Shown: one piece after another, positions 1-9,824 of the stretch | How the letters are laid out: every line of letters starts with the position of its first letter | Numbering within the stretch: the stretch's first letter is position 1 | NCBI GenBank assembly: GCA_019704295.1 | Contig: AP024596.1 | Span: 682,001-746,000 of the forward strand | Source: Sulfolobales archaeon HS-7 | GTDB taxonomy: Archaea > Thermoproteota > Thermoprotei_A > Sulfolobales > Sulfolobaceae | Reading direction: 5' to 3' | DNA: 64,000 bases | Position numbers and translations under genes: made by a program | The notes under the pieces: model-generated | The model's database searches: none | Seen by the model: only the letters and a program-made list of their open reading frames with translations | What the model was told of the DNA's origin: nothing

Positions 1-859
1 TAGGGACTATGGGAACGACCCCTGCTGCCATTGCCTCTACTACCGGAATTCCGAAGTGTTCACCGATAGTAGGGTGGAAGTATATATTGGCATTACGCAT
101 GTAGCTCAGTATTTCCTCTTCCCTTAAATTGGGTAGAAGAGATACATTTACCCTCCTTCTCGTCACTATCTCCTGAAGGTGTCTGAAATAGTTAACGTCG
201 TTAACATAACCTATTATAAACCCCTTTAATCCACATACATCCGCAAATTCCACTGCTCTTTCTAAATTTTTCCCCCTTTCAAACCTCCCTATGGTAAGAA
301 AGTAGTTTTCAGAACTTTCATGATAGGCCTTTGAGAAGAAATCGACATTAACTGGAGGGTAAATCACTTCTGGTTCTACTTCATACACTTCCTTTATAGC
401 CTTAGCAGAGTAACGTGAATTAGCGATAAAGTGGGCTCTCCTCGCTTCATCAGCTAGACGTCTCCTCATTAACTTAAAGGGAAGTAAATATAACGACCAT
501 ATTCTAGAAGATGAGTATTTAGTTGGTACACTGGCAATTGCAGGAGCTGCACCGTAAATGATATGAGGGGCTAGATCAGAAAGTCTGATTGGGATTCCAG
601 AAACGTTAAAGAAAACGTCGGGTCTGGTTTTCCTTGCGGAAATGCTCACTAAAAACCTCTGGTATTTATCAAGCCTCTCTAGATAGAATGGGAGGGAATA
701 GGCTACAGGTGCACTGAGTTGCCTTCTAGGTTTAGAGAAAGAGGCTATTACCACTTTATAACCTGCGCTAGTAAAGGAGATTAAGGCTTCCTCGAACACC
801 TTGTTTTCTCCACTAAGCTTCTCTGGAATCTTATGAATCACTAGCGTCAGGCTGGTCAA
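1..859 (-). CDS. Glycosyltransferase family 4 (partial, 3' end beyond window)
   Basis: About 286 residues are visible and the C-terminus lies outside the window. Reading from a TTG at 859 (a TAA stands directly upstream), the protein has a GT-B fold pattern: an N-terminal acceptor half, a linker segment (VIYPPVNVDFF), and the donor-binding half with YFLTIGRFERGKN and the family motif GEHFGIPVVEAMAAG. That motif holds the E-x7-E glutamates of GT4 retaining enzymes. It probably transfers a sugar from a nucleotide donor to a surface glycan or lipid; the substrate cannot be told. No signal peptide or membrane segment is visible. The start is the only standard codon available near the 5' end. Confidence 0.82.
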   Translation of the reverse strand, partial: MTSLTLVIHKIPEKLSGENKVFEEALISFTSAGYKVVIASFSKPRRQLSAPVAYSLPFYLERLDKYQRFLVSISARKTRPDVFFNVSGIPIRLSDLAPHIIYGAAPAIASVPTKYSSSRIWSLYLLPFKLMRRRLADEARRAHFIANSRYSAKAIKEVYEVEPEVIYPPVNVDFFSKAYHESSENYFLTIGRFERGKNLERAVEFADVCGLKGFIIGYVNDVNYFRHLQEIVTRRRVNVSLLPNLREEEILSYMRNANIYFHPTIGEHFGIPVVEAMAAGVVPIVP

Positions 860-865
860 TTACAT

Positions 866-1245
866 CTCCTATACTTATTCAAGATATGGTTTTAACTTTA
901 CGGGAATTCGATTTGCCTTTTAGTTAAGCACTTTTCTGAATTTCACGTAGCTTACGTTAACGGTGCCTTAAAAAATATTGGAATTGATACCTTTTCAATT
1001 ATCTAGTGGGAATCAGAGAGGAACCCTAAAACTCGGGGAAGTGCTATTTACGATCGAACTACCCTATCCTTACGGACAAGGCGTCTCGGCGACTACGCCG
1101 ATGAGATCATTAAAAGGTGGCTTGTAAGCTCGTATTGAAGTATAAGGGGCTGTTTATCTTCATTATTTCGGAAGCTTAATCTATATACAACAACCCTGTT
1201 ATAGATGAAGCTAGGAGACAAAGACCTAAACTTGTCCGTTTGTCC
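866..1245. other. Gene-free stretch between glycosyltransferase and IS607-type remnant
   Basis: I see no coding frame or RNA gene here. A short inverted segment near 1081-1106 (gtctcggcga / cgccgatgag) could fold. This side would be the 3' end of the IS607-type element, where tnpB elements usually carry a structured right end, so the segment may be a relic of it. Confidence 0.35.
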
Positions 1246-2477
1246 CTACACTTTCATTTCAATCATTTTATCTTCAATCATGATCGAGTGTAGGGACTTA
1301 GCCCTCAACCACCTACCCAGCCTCACGGTAGGTGGGTCATGGGACTCCTCCGAGCCCAACGGTACAGGCCTCACATGTCCAGCTTTCTTCAAGAGGTTAT
1401 ACAGAGCTACTACATCCCTGTGCCACAGTTCTCCCCCTTTCTCACATCTACCCACCCTTAGAGCAGGGCTCCCATTAGGTGGGTAGAGAGCATTATAGTC
1501 ACGTACTGAACAAATCAAAGAAGTATATGCTGGGTTGACCAAAATTACCGGAACACCGTACTCCCTAGCCTTCTCCACAACGGCATTCTTCATAGAAGAA
1601 AACGCTGAACGATAAATCCTCAACCTAAGTTGAGGATCCCTCATGTCCTTGACCATGTGCTCTGGGGTATTTATTGGTAAGTCTTCTAAGACTATTGTAC
1701 TCCTTCTTTCCAACGCTTCCGTAACGACTAGCTTAGCAAACTTCCTCCTAACGTCTACTTTCTTGTCCCCTCACTCAATTTCCTTAACTTCCTCCTCGTA
1801 TCCCTGTCCTTAGTAGACTTACCAGTAGTAATTTTCCTCCTCCTATACTCATAGCCTAGGGTAGTCTTCTTCGTCATAGTGTCTAAAAGTAGTGGTTTCC
1901 CGTTAACTAAGAGGGATAAGGAATCCTCGTTTAAGTCCCTTGGAATAAATCCTTGAGGAGCGTAAGGTTTTGGCTCGTCCTTCTTAAAAATGACGTAAAG
2001 TTCCACCACGTTACCCTTCAAGAGCTTAACCCTAGCCTCGTTGGCAACACTCCAACCGTTATTGTAGTACCTCCAGAATATTTTAGGGAAGAGTGGTGAT
2101 AGATAAACCCTACCACGTTTTGTAGCTATCGAGACTTTATCAAGGCTGAACTTCCATAAGTGGTCATCTAAGTGCACTGTAACCCTCCTTACCTCTGGTC
2201 TGTCAGTATAAGCCCTACCCCTCCTCTTCATTTTTTCAAAACTGTCCAACCTCTCGCTAGCGTCTTAACAAGCCCTGTAAATATAGTGTGATGGTAAGTT
2301 CTTGTGTTTCTCCCTCTCAGTCCTATAAACCCCAGCCTTTATCCTGGTAAAGGAGGTAGTTTTTCTTGTTAGCCCGTAGTTCAGTGGCTCCTCTAATATC
2401 TCCATGTACTCAATTTCCTTTAGTTTCTGATAGGTCTCGTAACCCACTTTAACCCTCAGCTTTACTGTCCTCTCCAC
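1246..2477 (-). pseudogene. tnpB: tnpB pseudogene (RuvC-like nuclease of IS607-type element)
   Basis: The reading frame from 2477 is interrupted by an in-frame TAA at 2265-2267, where CAA is the likely ancestor, and by a frameshift near 1760. The pieces join into a TnpB of about 400 residues. The RuvC-like acidic residues are still recognisable: the Asp of RDLNEDSLSL, the Glu of VLEDLP, and the Asp of HRDVVALYNL, with the damaged zinc-finger region between them. TnpB proteins are RNA-guided nucleases that favour retention of the element. Two disabling lesions make this copy inactive as a single protein. Confidence 0.85.
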
Positions 2478-3084
2478 TTAACTCACCCATTAGGTTTTTT
2501 ACACCTTGTGTAAACAGCGTCTTCTTGTAGCTTCTCATCCCATAGATCTTCCCTGCGAACGATGTTATGATCGAGATCCTCCACGAGTTCCTGTGTTGCG
2601 TCCTTAGGCTCTTCACCAAAAACCACCTCAATTCTGACTCCCATTGCTGAAAAGAACTCCTCTAAGTATTCGAACCCGAACCTAGTTAGCCTGTCCTCAT
2701 ATGTTACACGACGTCTATACTTCTACTCTCTACTAATCTGAACAGCTTCAGTAACCCTTTCCCCTGCATGTCTAACCCACTAGCGATGTCCTTCAGCACT
2801 TCAACTACTTTATAGCCCTTAGCTGTTGCGTAGTTTGTTAAGTGGTTTACTTGCCTTTCCAAATCCTCCTTTTGGTCAGCTGAAGAGACTTTAGCGTAAA
2901 TTACAGCCCTACTCTCCTCCCTCCTCTCCAAATATTTCTTTACCTCGCTGTAAGGTATCCTGTACTTCCCGCCCTCAGTCGTTACAGCCCTAATATTGCC
3001 TTCCCTAATCCACCGTAGGAGTGTTGAGTATGAAATACCTAGTAGTTGGCAAGCCTCCTTAGTCTTAATAGGATCTCCACAAAT
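2449..3084 (-). pseudogene. tnpA: tnpA pseudogene (IS607-type serine recombinase)
   Basis: The N-terminus has a MerR-like helix-turn-helix (CQLLGISYSTLLRWIREG) followed by the serine-recombinase core AVIYAKVSSADQKEDLERQV with the nucleophilic Ser. The frame then breaks near 2700, before VTYEDRLTRFGFEYLEEFF, and again near 2570, before SFAGKIYGMRS. No good start codon remains at the 5' end, where the frame is closed by TAA just upstream of the HTH. In intact elements this protein mobilises the IS; here at least two frameshifts abolish it. Confidence 0.82.
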
Positions 3085-3282
3085 TTAGTTGATAATAAAT
3101 AAATATAAAAAGAGTTCTATTAACATAAAAAAGATTTCACCCCTTCTTCGTTCTTAACAATGTGTATAGGGTCATCCATTGATAAATTTACCACACACTT
3201 CGAACCCCTACTTTTATAACCTTTCCAGTCAAGCTCATATTCGTTAGAAGTGATGAGGGCTGGTATTTTTGAACTGTGAAAT

Positions 3283-4071
3283 ATGACTCCAGTTCTGATG
3301 AATGAAATAATAACTGAAGAAACTCTTGTAGTGGTATATTTAGATGAGAGGCGAAGATATATAGCTAAACCAAAAAAAGGGGAAAAATTTCACACAGATA
3401 AGGGAGTTATAAGTTGGGATGACATTATAGGCAAGGGATTCGGTTCGTCATTTTACACCAGTAAAGGAATTAAGTATTGGATATTTGCTCCGCTTCTTGA
3501 GGACATTTACTTAGGATTTAGCCGACCGTCGCAGGTCATATACCCTAAGGATGCGGCATACATTGTTTTCTATCTTGGAATTAGAGAAGGAGATAGGGTA
3601 TTAGAGGCTGGAACAGGTTCGGGATTCATGACGTCTATCTTAGCCTGGTTTGTGGGAAACTCAGGAAGAGTCTACACTTATGATGTTAGGGATGACATGA
3701 GCGAAAGGGCAAGGAAAAACATCGAAATGTTGGGATTTGGGGATAGAGTTCAATTTAACGTAGGTAACGTTGTTGATGCTAAACTGGATTTTCCAGTTAA
3801 CAAGATCTTTTTAGACCTGCCAGATCCGTGGAATGTAATACCGAGCGTAAATAACTTACTAATTCCATCTGGAACTATTGCAGTATTCGTCCCTACCACA
3901 AATCAGATAGAGAAAACCACCAATGCCTTATCTGAGGGTAATTTCGTCGACATTAGGGCGGTGGAACTTATCAATAGAGAGTATCAATTGAAAAGAAATG
4001 CAGTAAGACCTAAAAACATAGGTGTTCTGCACACGGGGTATATAATTACTGCCCGTAAAGCAAGTACTTAA
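3283..4071 (+). CDS. trmI: tRNA (adenine-N1)-methyltransferase TrmI
   Basis: The 262-residue protein has a small N-terminal beta domain and a class I SAM methyltransferase domain with the glycine motif EAGTGSG at residues 108-114 and the signature DLPDPW near 182-187. TrmI methylates N1 of A58 (and A57 in archaea) in the tRNA T-loop, which stabilises tRNA at high temperature. A TATA-like cttttataacc at about 3212-3222 predicts a short leader. The next Met, at residue 6, is an alternative start. The 3' end overlaps the convergent rdgB-like gene by 26 nt. Confidence 0.9.
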   Translation: MTPVLMNEIITEETLVVVYLDERRRYIAKPKKGEKFHTDKGVISWDDIIGKGFGSSFYTSKGIKYWIFAPLLEDIYLGFSRPSQVIYPKDAAYIVFYLGIREGDRVLEAGTGSGFMTSILAWFVGNSGRVYTYDVRDDMSERARKNIEMLGFGDRVQFNVGNVVDAKLDFPVNKIFLDLPDPWNVIPSVNNLLIPSGTIAVFVPTTNQIEKTTNALSEGNFVDIRAVELINREYQLKRNAVRPKNIGVLHTGYIITARKAST

Positions 4072-4609
4072 CCAGTTGCGAAAAGGATCTTGCTCTATGT
4101 GAAATCCTATTCTTCTCTTCTAAATCCATCTCGGCAAAAGTTATTTTCTCTCCTTCTGGTATAAACACCGGATCGAAGCCGAAACCACCACTTCCCCGAA
4201 CCTCTTCGGATATCACCCCCGTTACAGCACCTACGAACAACTTTTCGTCGTTTTCATCTGCAAGACATATTACCGATTTGAATGAGGCCGTTCTATCTCT
4301 TTCGCCTTTCATTAACTTCAGAACGCCTCGAGTTCCTATTGTTTTATAAGCGTAACTAGTGTAGGGACCAGGAAAACCGCTTAGGGCATTAATGAAAAGT
4401 CCTGCATCCTCGAGAATAAAGGGCTTATTCATTGATGGGCGAAGTACGGAACACCCGAACCTCACTACGTCCTCCAATTCCTCAGCCTGTATTTCCGGTT
4501 TAGAGTAATTTATCCACCTTAGGGCTATTCCGTATGCCCTAGACAGGTGAATTATTTCCTCTGCTTTTCCCTTATTCGACGTTATGAGGCTTATTTCTCC
4601 TCTCCTCAA
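4046..4609 (-). CDS. rdgB: XTP/dITP diphosphatase (RdgB/HAM1 family)
   Basis: The 187-residue protein starts with the Ham1 phosphate-binding motif [10 protein letters not shown] (10-19) and has the conserved EDAGLFINALSGFPGPYTS, GFGFDPVFIPEG and SHRARSF segments. It hydrolyses non-canonical purine triphosphates (ITP, XTP, dITP) to monophosphates and pyrophosphate, keeping them out of nucleic acids. It is the last gene of the S24e-S27ae-Kae1-Bud32 operon and overlaps bud32 by 38 nt, suggesting translational coupling. Confidence 0.92.
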   Translation of the reverse strand: MRRGEISLITSNKGKAEEIIHLSRAYGIALRWINYSKPEIQAEELEDVVRFGCSVLRPSMNKPFILEDAGLFINALSGFPGPYTSYAYKTIGTRGVLKLMKGERDRTASFKSVICLADENDEKLFVGAVTGVISEEVRGSGGFGFDPVFIPEGEKITFAEMDLEEKNRISHRARSFSQLVKYLLYGQ

Positions 4610-5213
4610 CGTATCTACCCCTAAGTCTTATTTCCTTAACTCTTGTAACTATATCCTCCGTTTCACTACCAGCTACTTCCTTATATCCTGAGAGAAAAAC
4701 ATCCTTTACGCTTTCAGAGATAGAGGGGAAAATACTCTCGATCGAGCGTAACATTGTGTGAATATCTGTCGCTATATCCTCAACATCATTCGAGAAACCG
4801 CTGAGACCGAAATCGATAATAAATGCACCCTCTTTTGACGCGATCACGTTATTTAATGTCAAGTCCCCGTGATATATATTGCCCCTGTGCATAAGTGCAC
4901 TCATTCTACCTGCATCACGGACGTAATCTAACAGAAGAGACGGGGTCAACTTGCTTAATGGCAGCCCCTCAACGTACTCCATAATCAGTGTGTATTCCCT
5001 TAAGTTAACGTAATATAGTGCGGGAGTTCTAACTCCCTCTCTTATAGAGGAAAACATAACCTTAGCTTCCTTAAGTGTCCTCTCCAGATTTATTCTCCTA
5101 TCTATTAAAGGATTTCTATAACGTTTGGAAATCCTTCTCTTATATACTGCTTTTACTCCCAGGAATTCCCCCAGGTATATTTCAGCTTCTGCTCCCTTAG
5201 CTATTAACTCCAA
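4572..5213 (-). CDS. bud32: KEOPS complex kinase/ATPase Bud32
   Basis: A small (213-residue) atypical protein kinase. It has the Bud32 N-terminus [21 protein letters not shown] with the ATP-binding Lys, the catalytic loop HGDLTLNN near residue 129 and the DFG motif in FIIDFGLSG. Bud32 works with Kae1, Cgi121 and Pcc1 in the KEOPS complex that makes threonylcarbamoyl-A37 in ANN-decoding tRNAs. It is separate from Kae1 here, whereas some euryarchaea have a fusion. It overlaps kae1 by 10 nt. Confidence 0.95.
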   Translation of the reverse strand: MELIAKGAEAEIYLGEFLGVKAVYKRRISKRYRNPLIDRRINLERTLKEAKVMFSSIREGVRTPALYYVNLREYTLIMEYVEGLPLSKLTPSLLLDYVRDAGRMSALMHRGNIYHGDLTLNNVIASKEGAFIIDFGLSGFSNDVEDIATDIHTMLRSIESIFPSISESVKDVFLSGYKEVAGSETEDIVTRVKEIRLRGRYVEERRNKPHNVE

Positions 5214-6196
5214 GGTATATCAACTTCCTCGATTCTCCATCTTGGTCTGACGTAAGACTCCTCTATGTTAATCCTTACTCCGTGTTTGAGCAATAATAGC
5301 CCGGCATAGGCTATCATGGCCCCGTTATCTCCCGCGAACTCCGGGGACACGATTTTTAGTATAACGTCTCTTTCCTCTGATAACACGTCTAATTTCTCCT
5401 TCAGACTTTGACTCGCTGCTACACCACCCACAACCAGAATTTCCCTTTTCCCAGTGAGCGATAGCGCTCTTTCGGAAGCTTCTATCAACATATCGAATGC
5501 AATTTCCCGTAAGCTAAAGCATACGTCGTTAAGGTTATGGTTTTTAGTTGCTCTCAACGCGGCGGTCAGTAGTCCGGAGAAAGACATATCTTGTCCCTTT
5601 ACTACGTAAGGTAACTCAACTAATTCTGAACCCTTCTCAGCACAAACGTCGATCATGTGTTTACCAGCTTTCACGTAAGGCGGAGCTAGGCCGACTTCTC
5701 TAACAAAAACATCAATCATATTACCCAACGCTATGTCTAGAGTTTCGCCTAAAATCCTGTACCTCCTCTCTCTCAAGACGGTTATGATTGTGTTACCGCC
5801 AGAGAGGTAGAGAATTAGCGGATCGTTACTCTCCGTCGTAAGCCTGCCTATTTCTATGTGACCTATTCCGTGATTGACTGGGATCAGGGGTTTCCTATAT
5901 TTCAAGGCTAATGCTCTAGCCACTGTAGCACCTACACGAAGTACCGGTCCAAGTCCGGGACCTAGGGAAATGGCGATCCCATCTACACTGCTGATGGTAA
6001 CTCCAGCCTTACTTAGAGCGTCTACTACTATATCAGGGGCGACTTCGGAATGGTGACGTGCTACTTCTCCGGGTTTCATTCCGCCTTCTTTGGGAACAAA
6101 AGTATCTTTTACATTAGATAATATATACGGCTCCTCATCGCACGCGATACCCACGCCGAACGTATGAGCAGTAGATTCTATTCCTAATACCTTCAT
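5204..6196 (-). CDS. kae1: tRNA N6-adenosine threonylcarbamoyltransferase Kae1
   Basis: The 330-residue ASKHA-fold protein begins with the nucleotide-binding [13 protein letters not shown]. It carries the metal-binding histidines in [11 protein letters not shown], the SGGNT phosphate loop and the GGVAAS motif. Kae1 is the catalytic subunit of KEOPS, transferring threonylcarbamoyl from TC-AMP to A37 of tRNA. The ATG shares its A with the TAA stop of rps27ae (TAATG), so translation is probably coupled. Length and motifs are normal for archaea. Confidence 0.96.
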   Translation of the reverse strand: MKVLGIESTAHTFGVGIACDEEPYILSNVKDTFVPKEGGMKPGEVARHHSEVAPDIVVDALSKAGVTISSVDGIAISLGPGLGPVLRVGATVARALALKYRKPLIPVNHGIGHIEIGRLTTESNDPLILYLSGGNTIITVLRERRYRILGETLDIALGNMIDVFVREVGLAPPYVKAGKHMIDVCAEKGSELVELPYVVKGQDMSFSGLLTAALRATKNHNLNDVCFSLREIAFDMLIEASERALSLTGKREILVVGGVAASQSLKEKLDVLSEERDVILKIVSPEFAGDNGAMIAYAGLLLLKHGVRINIEESYVRPRWRIEEVDIPWS

Positions 6197-6375
6197 TACC
6201 TGCCCTTCTTTCCGATGAACTCAGTGTAATAGCACTTCCCGCAAGTCCACCTCTCAACGGGCTTCATGTGATGAGCCATAACGCTCCCACACCTCGGACA
6301 TTTCTTATTCTTAAGCTTAACACCTTTTGAAGAAATCTCATAATATGATACTATCGTGGTTTTACCCTTACTCAT
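6196..6375 (-). CDS. rps27ae: 30S ribosomal protein S27ae
   Basis: A 59-residue protein starting [14 protein letters not shown], with a four-cysteine zinc ribbon: CPRC after residue 25 and CGKC about 20 residues later. It is a small-subunit ribosomal protein; in eukaryotes it is fused to ubiquitin. The start overlaps the end of rps24e by 8 nt and the stop overlaps the kae1 start codon by 1 nt. The gene is short and easily missed. Confidence 0.95.
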   Translation of the reverse strand: MSKGKTTIVSYYEISSKGVKLKNKKCPRCGSVMAHHMKPVERWTCGKCYYTEFIGKKGR

Positions 6376-6700
6376 TACTCTTCTCCTCCTTAATTCCTCT
6401 CTTTACTATATATTCGCTTTCAAAATGTTCTACGCTTTTTGGGTTATCGTAAATCATAGCTACCGCAAATGACGTAGCACTTCCGTAGCTTGTATCTATC
6501 CTCCTGATCACTATCTGACTTTCGTCCTTAGCCGAAAAGTACTCCTTTATAGACTTCCTAATCTCCTCTCTAGAGGGGGTTCCTGCACCCATATGATAAA
6601 GTTTTAGAACAACCTCCCTTCTTCCAGCCACAGTGTTGGACTTTAAACTGTCTATTACTCCTTCTACCTTTTCTGAGACCTTTATTGTTTGTCGTGACAT
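6368..6700 (-). CDS. rps24e: 30S ribosomal protein S24e
   Basis: The 110-residue protein has the S24e pattern: an early basic beta strand, the [14 protein letters not shown] segment, and [15 protein letters not shown]. It is the first gene of the operon continuing into S27ae, Kae1, Bud32 and XTP diphosphatase. A T-rich TATA-like stretch lies about 30 nt upstream of the ATG (near 6727-6738, minus strand), predicting a leader of about 10 nt. Confidence 0.94.
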   Translation of the reverse strand: MSRQTIKVSEKVEGVIDSLKSNTVAGRREVVLKLYHMGAGTPSREEIRKSIKEYFSAKDESQIVIRRIDTSYGSATSFAVAMIYDNPKSVEHFESEYIVKRGIKEEKSNE

Positions 6701-6812
6701 CGATAATCACTTGTTGTACAGAAAATAAGATTTTCCCATGAAATTTCTAAGCTAGCAACTGCAAAATTTTACTGAATCTTATATCTAACTTCCCTTCTCA
6801 TTTTCCATAATA

Positions 6813-7127
6813 TTATTCTTCATTGTCACTGACATGCACAGTATCTCCGATTACTTCAACTTTGTAGGTTTTAATATCCTTTTTTGAGGCTCCCTTTTTG
6901 ACCTTCCCGTCAAAAACCGAGAAATGGGAAAAGTGACACTGGCATACAAGTTCCTCTCGTATTATAACACCAACTTTTAATATATCACAACCTAAATGGG
7001 GACAATACGCATCAAACGCAAAAAACCTATCTCCTCCCATGTAAAACACTACCACGTCTTTCTCTCCAACCTTCACTTTTCTTTTTTCTCCAGTTCTAAA
7101 ATCAGACAGTTTAAATTGAACAGACAC
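6813..7127 (-). CDS. Small Rieske [2Fe-2S] protein
   Basis: A 104-residue soluble Rieske domain. The cluster ligands are visible as C-P-H (CPHLGC) and C-x2-H in CQCHFSHFSVFDG. There is no membrane anchor, so it resembles the ferredoxin subunit of Rieske oxygenases or NirD-like proteins rather than a bc1 subunit. The redox partner is unknown; the gene stands alone between S24e and an aldo/keto reductase. Cys residues beyond the four ligands are not conserved features of the family. Confidence 0.9.
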   Translation of the reverse strand: MSVQFKLSDFRTGEKRKVKVGEKDVVVFYMGGDRFFAFDAYCPHLGCDILKVGVIIREELVCQCHFSHFSVFDGKVKKGASKKDIKTYKVEVIGDTVHVSDNEE

Positions 7128-7234
7128 GTTTTGTTAATAGTTCGACGTTTTTAACTTTATCCTCAAAGTGTAATGATTAGATGAGATAACTGTCGCACTT
7201 ACCATATACGACCCCTTGCAAACGTTATTATCTT

Positions 7235-8200
7235 TCATTTGTAGAGTTCTGTTTCTCTAATGCTTTCCTGATTTAGTGGCTTAAACTTTTTATCATATTG
7301 ATTTTTCAAAAAACTTAACGTCTCTTCATCAAGCTTCCCTTTTTCTATTTCTGTGACGAATCTACGAATATCCGATATACTGGATATATTGGGTATAACT
7401 GAGGTTACAGCTAGGTTAGTTATCACAAAGCGTAATGCAACCTCAGATAGACTCATCCCTCTAACCGATAAGAAATCCTTTAATTCCTTCACAGCCTCTG
7501 ATGCACGAATTAACCATTCCAAGTTCTTATACCTTCTATGGAGAGTATGATTTTCTTCTATGGGCCATTTAGTCTCGTCTAAAACATCAGACGCATGCGG
7601 AACTCTGATAAAGTGAGCAACGTTAAGCTTAAGGAGGTCTTCCCCTGGCTTTCTTTCAATCACGTTGTAAATGTGTTCAAGAGCTAAATATCCGCGTTTG
7701 GATGACTCTATCCCCTCCTCTAACCAACCTATTGTAGGTCCTAAGGCTACTCCGATGGATTCAGCATACCCGTCCTCAACTGTGCTTTTCATGAACTCGT
7801 AAATATCTCCGTTAGTTATGTCGTCCATTATCGGATTATGGAGCATGAGGATATCTACGTAATCCGTATTTAACCTTCGCAAGGCATCCTTTAACCTTTT
7901 GTCTAATACCTCGGGGCTTAACCTATCTTTCCTTACATTGTGCGGAACAAAGCCTATTTTTTCAATTATTACTACCCTATCCCTTTTCGTTGAAATTGCC
8001 TTTCCTAAAACCTTATCTCCAATACCATTGCCGTATACGTCAGCGGTGTCAAAGAGATTGACATCGTATTCTAAACTATTTCTTATTATTTCCTCAGCCC
8101 TTTCAGGACTCCCGCCCCATTCTGGTGAGATAACTGACCACGTTCCAATCCCCAATACTGATGTCTCCTTTTTGGTATGTGGTATTTTCCTGTATTCCAT
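7235..8200 (-). CDS. Aldo/keto reductase family oxidoreductase
   Basis: The 321-residue TIM-barrel protein has the AKR tetrad: Asp and Tyr in FDTADVYG, Lys in VVIIEKIG and His in DILMLHNP. The C-terminal SEVALRFVITNLAVTSVIPNIS segment matches the cofactor-binding part of the family. It is expected to be an NADP-dependent reductase of aldehydes or ketones; the substrate is unknown. It has its own promoter region and faces away from the ATP synthase genes. Confidence 0.88.
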   Translation of the reverse strand: MEYRKIPHTKKETSVLGIGTWSVISPEWGGSPERAEEIIRNSLEYDVNLFDTADVYGNGIGDKVLGKAISTKRDRVVIIEKIGFVPHNVRKDRLSPEVLDKRLKDALRRLNTDYVDILMLHNPIMDDITNGDIYEFMKSTVEDGYAESIGVALGPTIGWLEEGIESSKRGYLALEHIYNVIERKPGEDLLKLNVAHFIRVPHASDVLDETKWPIEENHTLHRRYKNLEWLIRASEAVKELKDFLSVRGMSLSEVALRFVITNLAVTSVIPNISSISDIRRFVTEIEKGKLDEETLSFLKNQYDKKFKPLNQESIRETELYK

Positions 8201-8287
8201 TTGGGAGAACTAAGACATGAAAATAATTAAATTATGAACTCGCTTCACATTAACAGCGCCTTTCACCGTTATCAAGGAAAAGCGATA

Positions 8288-8299
8288 ACTTTTATTGGG
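8288..8299 (+). promoter_or_regulatory. TATA box for the ATP synthase gene pair
   Basis: The sequence acttttattggg is centred about 28 nt before the ATG at 8322, which puts transcription start at or within a few bases of the start codon, a leaderless arrangement common in Sulfolobales. Confidence 0.5.
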
Positions 8300-8321
8300 T
8301 CTTTCTTGTTAACTTATTATC

Positions 8322-8654
8322 ATGACGGAGAATAGCCTAAAGGAGACTGCTGAGGCGATTATCGAGTTTGAAAAAGGTGTGAATAAGATATTGTCCTCTT
8401 TGCCGGATGACAGCAAGTCTATTATAGAGAAGGCCCTCCAAGGGAATAAATTATTCCAGGATGAATTAAACAAATTATTAAGCAATATAGAGGAGATCGT
8501 AAAACGTGAGGAACAACGTGAAATAGAGCAGATAAGGAAACAATATGATACTGAAAAGGGAAAACAACTACAAGAGTTAAAAACCAAAGCTGAAAAGAAC
8601 TTTAAGGAAGCGTTAAATTACGTAGTGGAGCTGATAGAAGAGGTATATAAATGA
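8322..8654 (+). CDS. Coiled-coil subunit, probably of the A-type ATP synthase (stalk, subunit H/G type)
   Basis: This 110-residue protein is charged, and its second half is almost pure alpha-helix with heptad character (IVKREEQREIEQIRKQYDTE...). That fits a peripheral-stalk subunit of the archaeal ATP synthase. It overlaps the next gene, subunit C, by 4 nt (ATGA), so the two are probably co-translated. The subunit letter is inferred from context and the coiled coil, not from a diagnostic motif. Confidence 0.55.
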   Translation: MTENSLKETAEAIIEFEKGVNKILSSLPDDSKSIIEKALQGNKLFQDELNKLLSNIEEIVKREEQREIEQIRKQYDTEKGKQLQELKTKAEKNFKEALNYVVELIEEVYK

Positions 8655-9637
8655 GTTCGCAATATATATATCTCCACTCAATTGCTCGTGTTATTAAAAC
8701 TTTTACAATATCAAGTAAGGTTATTGACGAATTACTGGCAGTAACCTCATTTAGGGAAATGCTAGCTATACTGAGAAGGGAGGGTGTAATCAGCGACGAG
8801 AACGTTTCGCCCAACGAACTTGAAACGAGTATTAAAAAAAGGACGGTTGATCTAATCAGAAAACTCCTTAAGTTCTCTCTCTCCTCTAAAGACTCATACG
8901 CAATAATGGAGGCATATTACTATGAGAGTATCGTAAAGGAATTCGAAAGCGTAGTAAATTCGGTTTTATCGGGTGAGAGTGTAGATAAGAAACACTTGGT
9001 ATCTGAAGATCCCTCGCTTCTTAGCATAACTGATTCCCAGCCGAAAAGTTTCGACGAATTAATCGCATTAACAAGGGGTACATATTTGGAAAAACCCACC
9101 ACCTTTGCTCTAGAACACAGTAATAGAAGCGTAGGAGAAATCGACGCTTTACTAGAATATTATAGTGTTTATGCCGTGAGTAAACTCATAAATGGAATGA
9201 AGGGAGACTGGAAGGTCCCCGCTTCTAATGTAACGTGTACGAAAAGGGATTACTTTTCACTACTTTTACAGAGCAGGGTAAGAAACGCTATAGAGGTGAT
9301 TGAACCATGCAAACTAAGCAAGGAGGCAATAAGGGATGCGTCAACTGGTAGCAACAACGATATTGTTGAAGTTCTCCGAAGAAGTGTTTACGCGAGGGAA
9401 CTGGATCTATCAAGTTATGCGACGGCGATAAGTGATTTTGAAAGACTCTATAAAATAAGCACAAGGAGATCCGCATACGACGTATTTTTAGGTATGAACT
9501 TCTCTCCGGCATTACTTATCGCAATTTCGGAAATATTACTAATGGATATGAGGGATCTAATCGCGATAAGCAACGCAATTAATCTAAACGTATCAAAAGA
9601 TAAAGTTAAAAAAATGATATCGATTGATTTAATCTAG
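8651..9637 (+). CDS. atpC: A-type ATP synthase subunit C
   Basis: A 328-residue, mostly helical protein with no membrane segment. It shows the pseudo-threefold helical repeats of V/A-ATPase subunit C (d): an early [15 protein letters not shown] block, [20 protein letters not shown] in the second repeat, and the C-terminal [27 protein letters not shown]. Subunit C caps the rotor ring and links it to the central stalk. It stands with the coiled-coil gene, away from any catalytic A/B subunit gene in this window. Confidence 0.75.
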   Translation: MSSQYIYLHSIARVIKTFTISSKVIDELLAVTSFREMLAILRREGVISDENVSPNELETSIKKRTVDLIRKLLKFSLSSKDSYAIMEAYYYESIVKEFESVVNSVLSGESVDKKHLVSEDPSLLSITDSQPKSFDELIALTRGTYLEKPTTFALEHSNRSVGEIDALLEYYSVYAVSKLINGMKGDWKVPASNVTCTKRDYFSLLLQSRVRNAIEVIEPCKLSKEAIRDASTGSNNDIVEVLRRSVYARELDLSSYATAISDFERLYKISTRRSAYDVFLGMNFSPALLIAISEILLMDMRDLIAISNAINLNVSKDKVKKMISIDLI

Positions 9638-9789
9638 GAGGACTCGATTTTCCCCCATAGTTCCTTCCTTATTATGTCGCCTAGTGCCGCCCTGATTACC
9701 TCACTTCTGGAGGAAAACTTTCCTGTTGTGACCAGTTCGTCTAATGCCTCTATATACTTTTCGGGAACTTTTACCGTTAATATTCGCAT
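9634..9789 (-). CDS. Ribbon-helix-helix (CopG-type) DNA-binding protein
   Basis: A 51-residue ORF starting [20 protein letters not shown] and continuing with [16 protein letters not shown]. This is the RHH fold: one beta strand that enters the DNA major groove, then two helices with the SRSEVIR turn. It is likely a dimeric transcription regulator. Its stop codon overlaps the stop of convergent atpC through a shared ctag. The target is unknown and no partner toxin gene lies next to it. Confidence 0.82.
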   Translation of the reverse strand: MRILTVKVPEKYIEALDELVTTGKFSSRSEVIRAALGDIIRKELWGKIESS

Positions 9790-9824
9790 TCTTATCGATT
9801 GGTTAACTTGAATGCCTCAGTCTT

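Larger units (their letters stand above)
1210..3090 (-). mobile_element. Decayed IS607-type element (serine-recombinase TnpA plus TnpB)
   Basis: The two genes have the order and 29-nt overlap typical of IS607 elements: a MerR-HTH/serine recombinase tnpA followed by tnpB on the same strand. Both are inactivated. Similar elements are widespread in Sulfolobus (ISC1904/ISC1913 group). No terminal inverted repeats are expected for this family, so the ends are approximate. Confidence 0.8.

Noticed and set aside
3250..3300. C/D box-like words (gtgatga ... ctga) just before and within the start of trmI
   Set aside because: Spacing of internal boxes is wrong and the second guide would be only about 7 nt; more likely coincidence in the leader.
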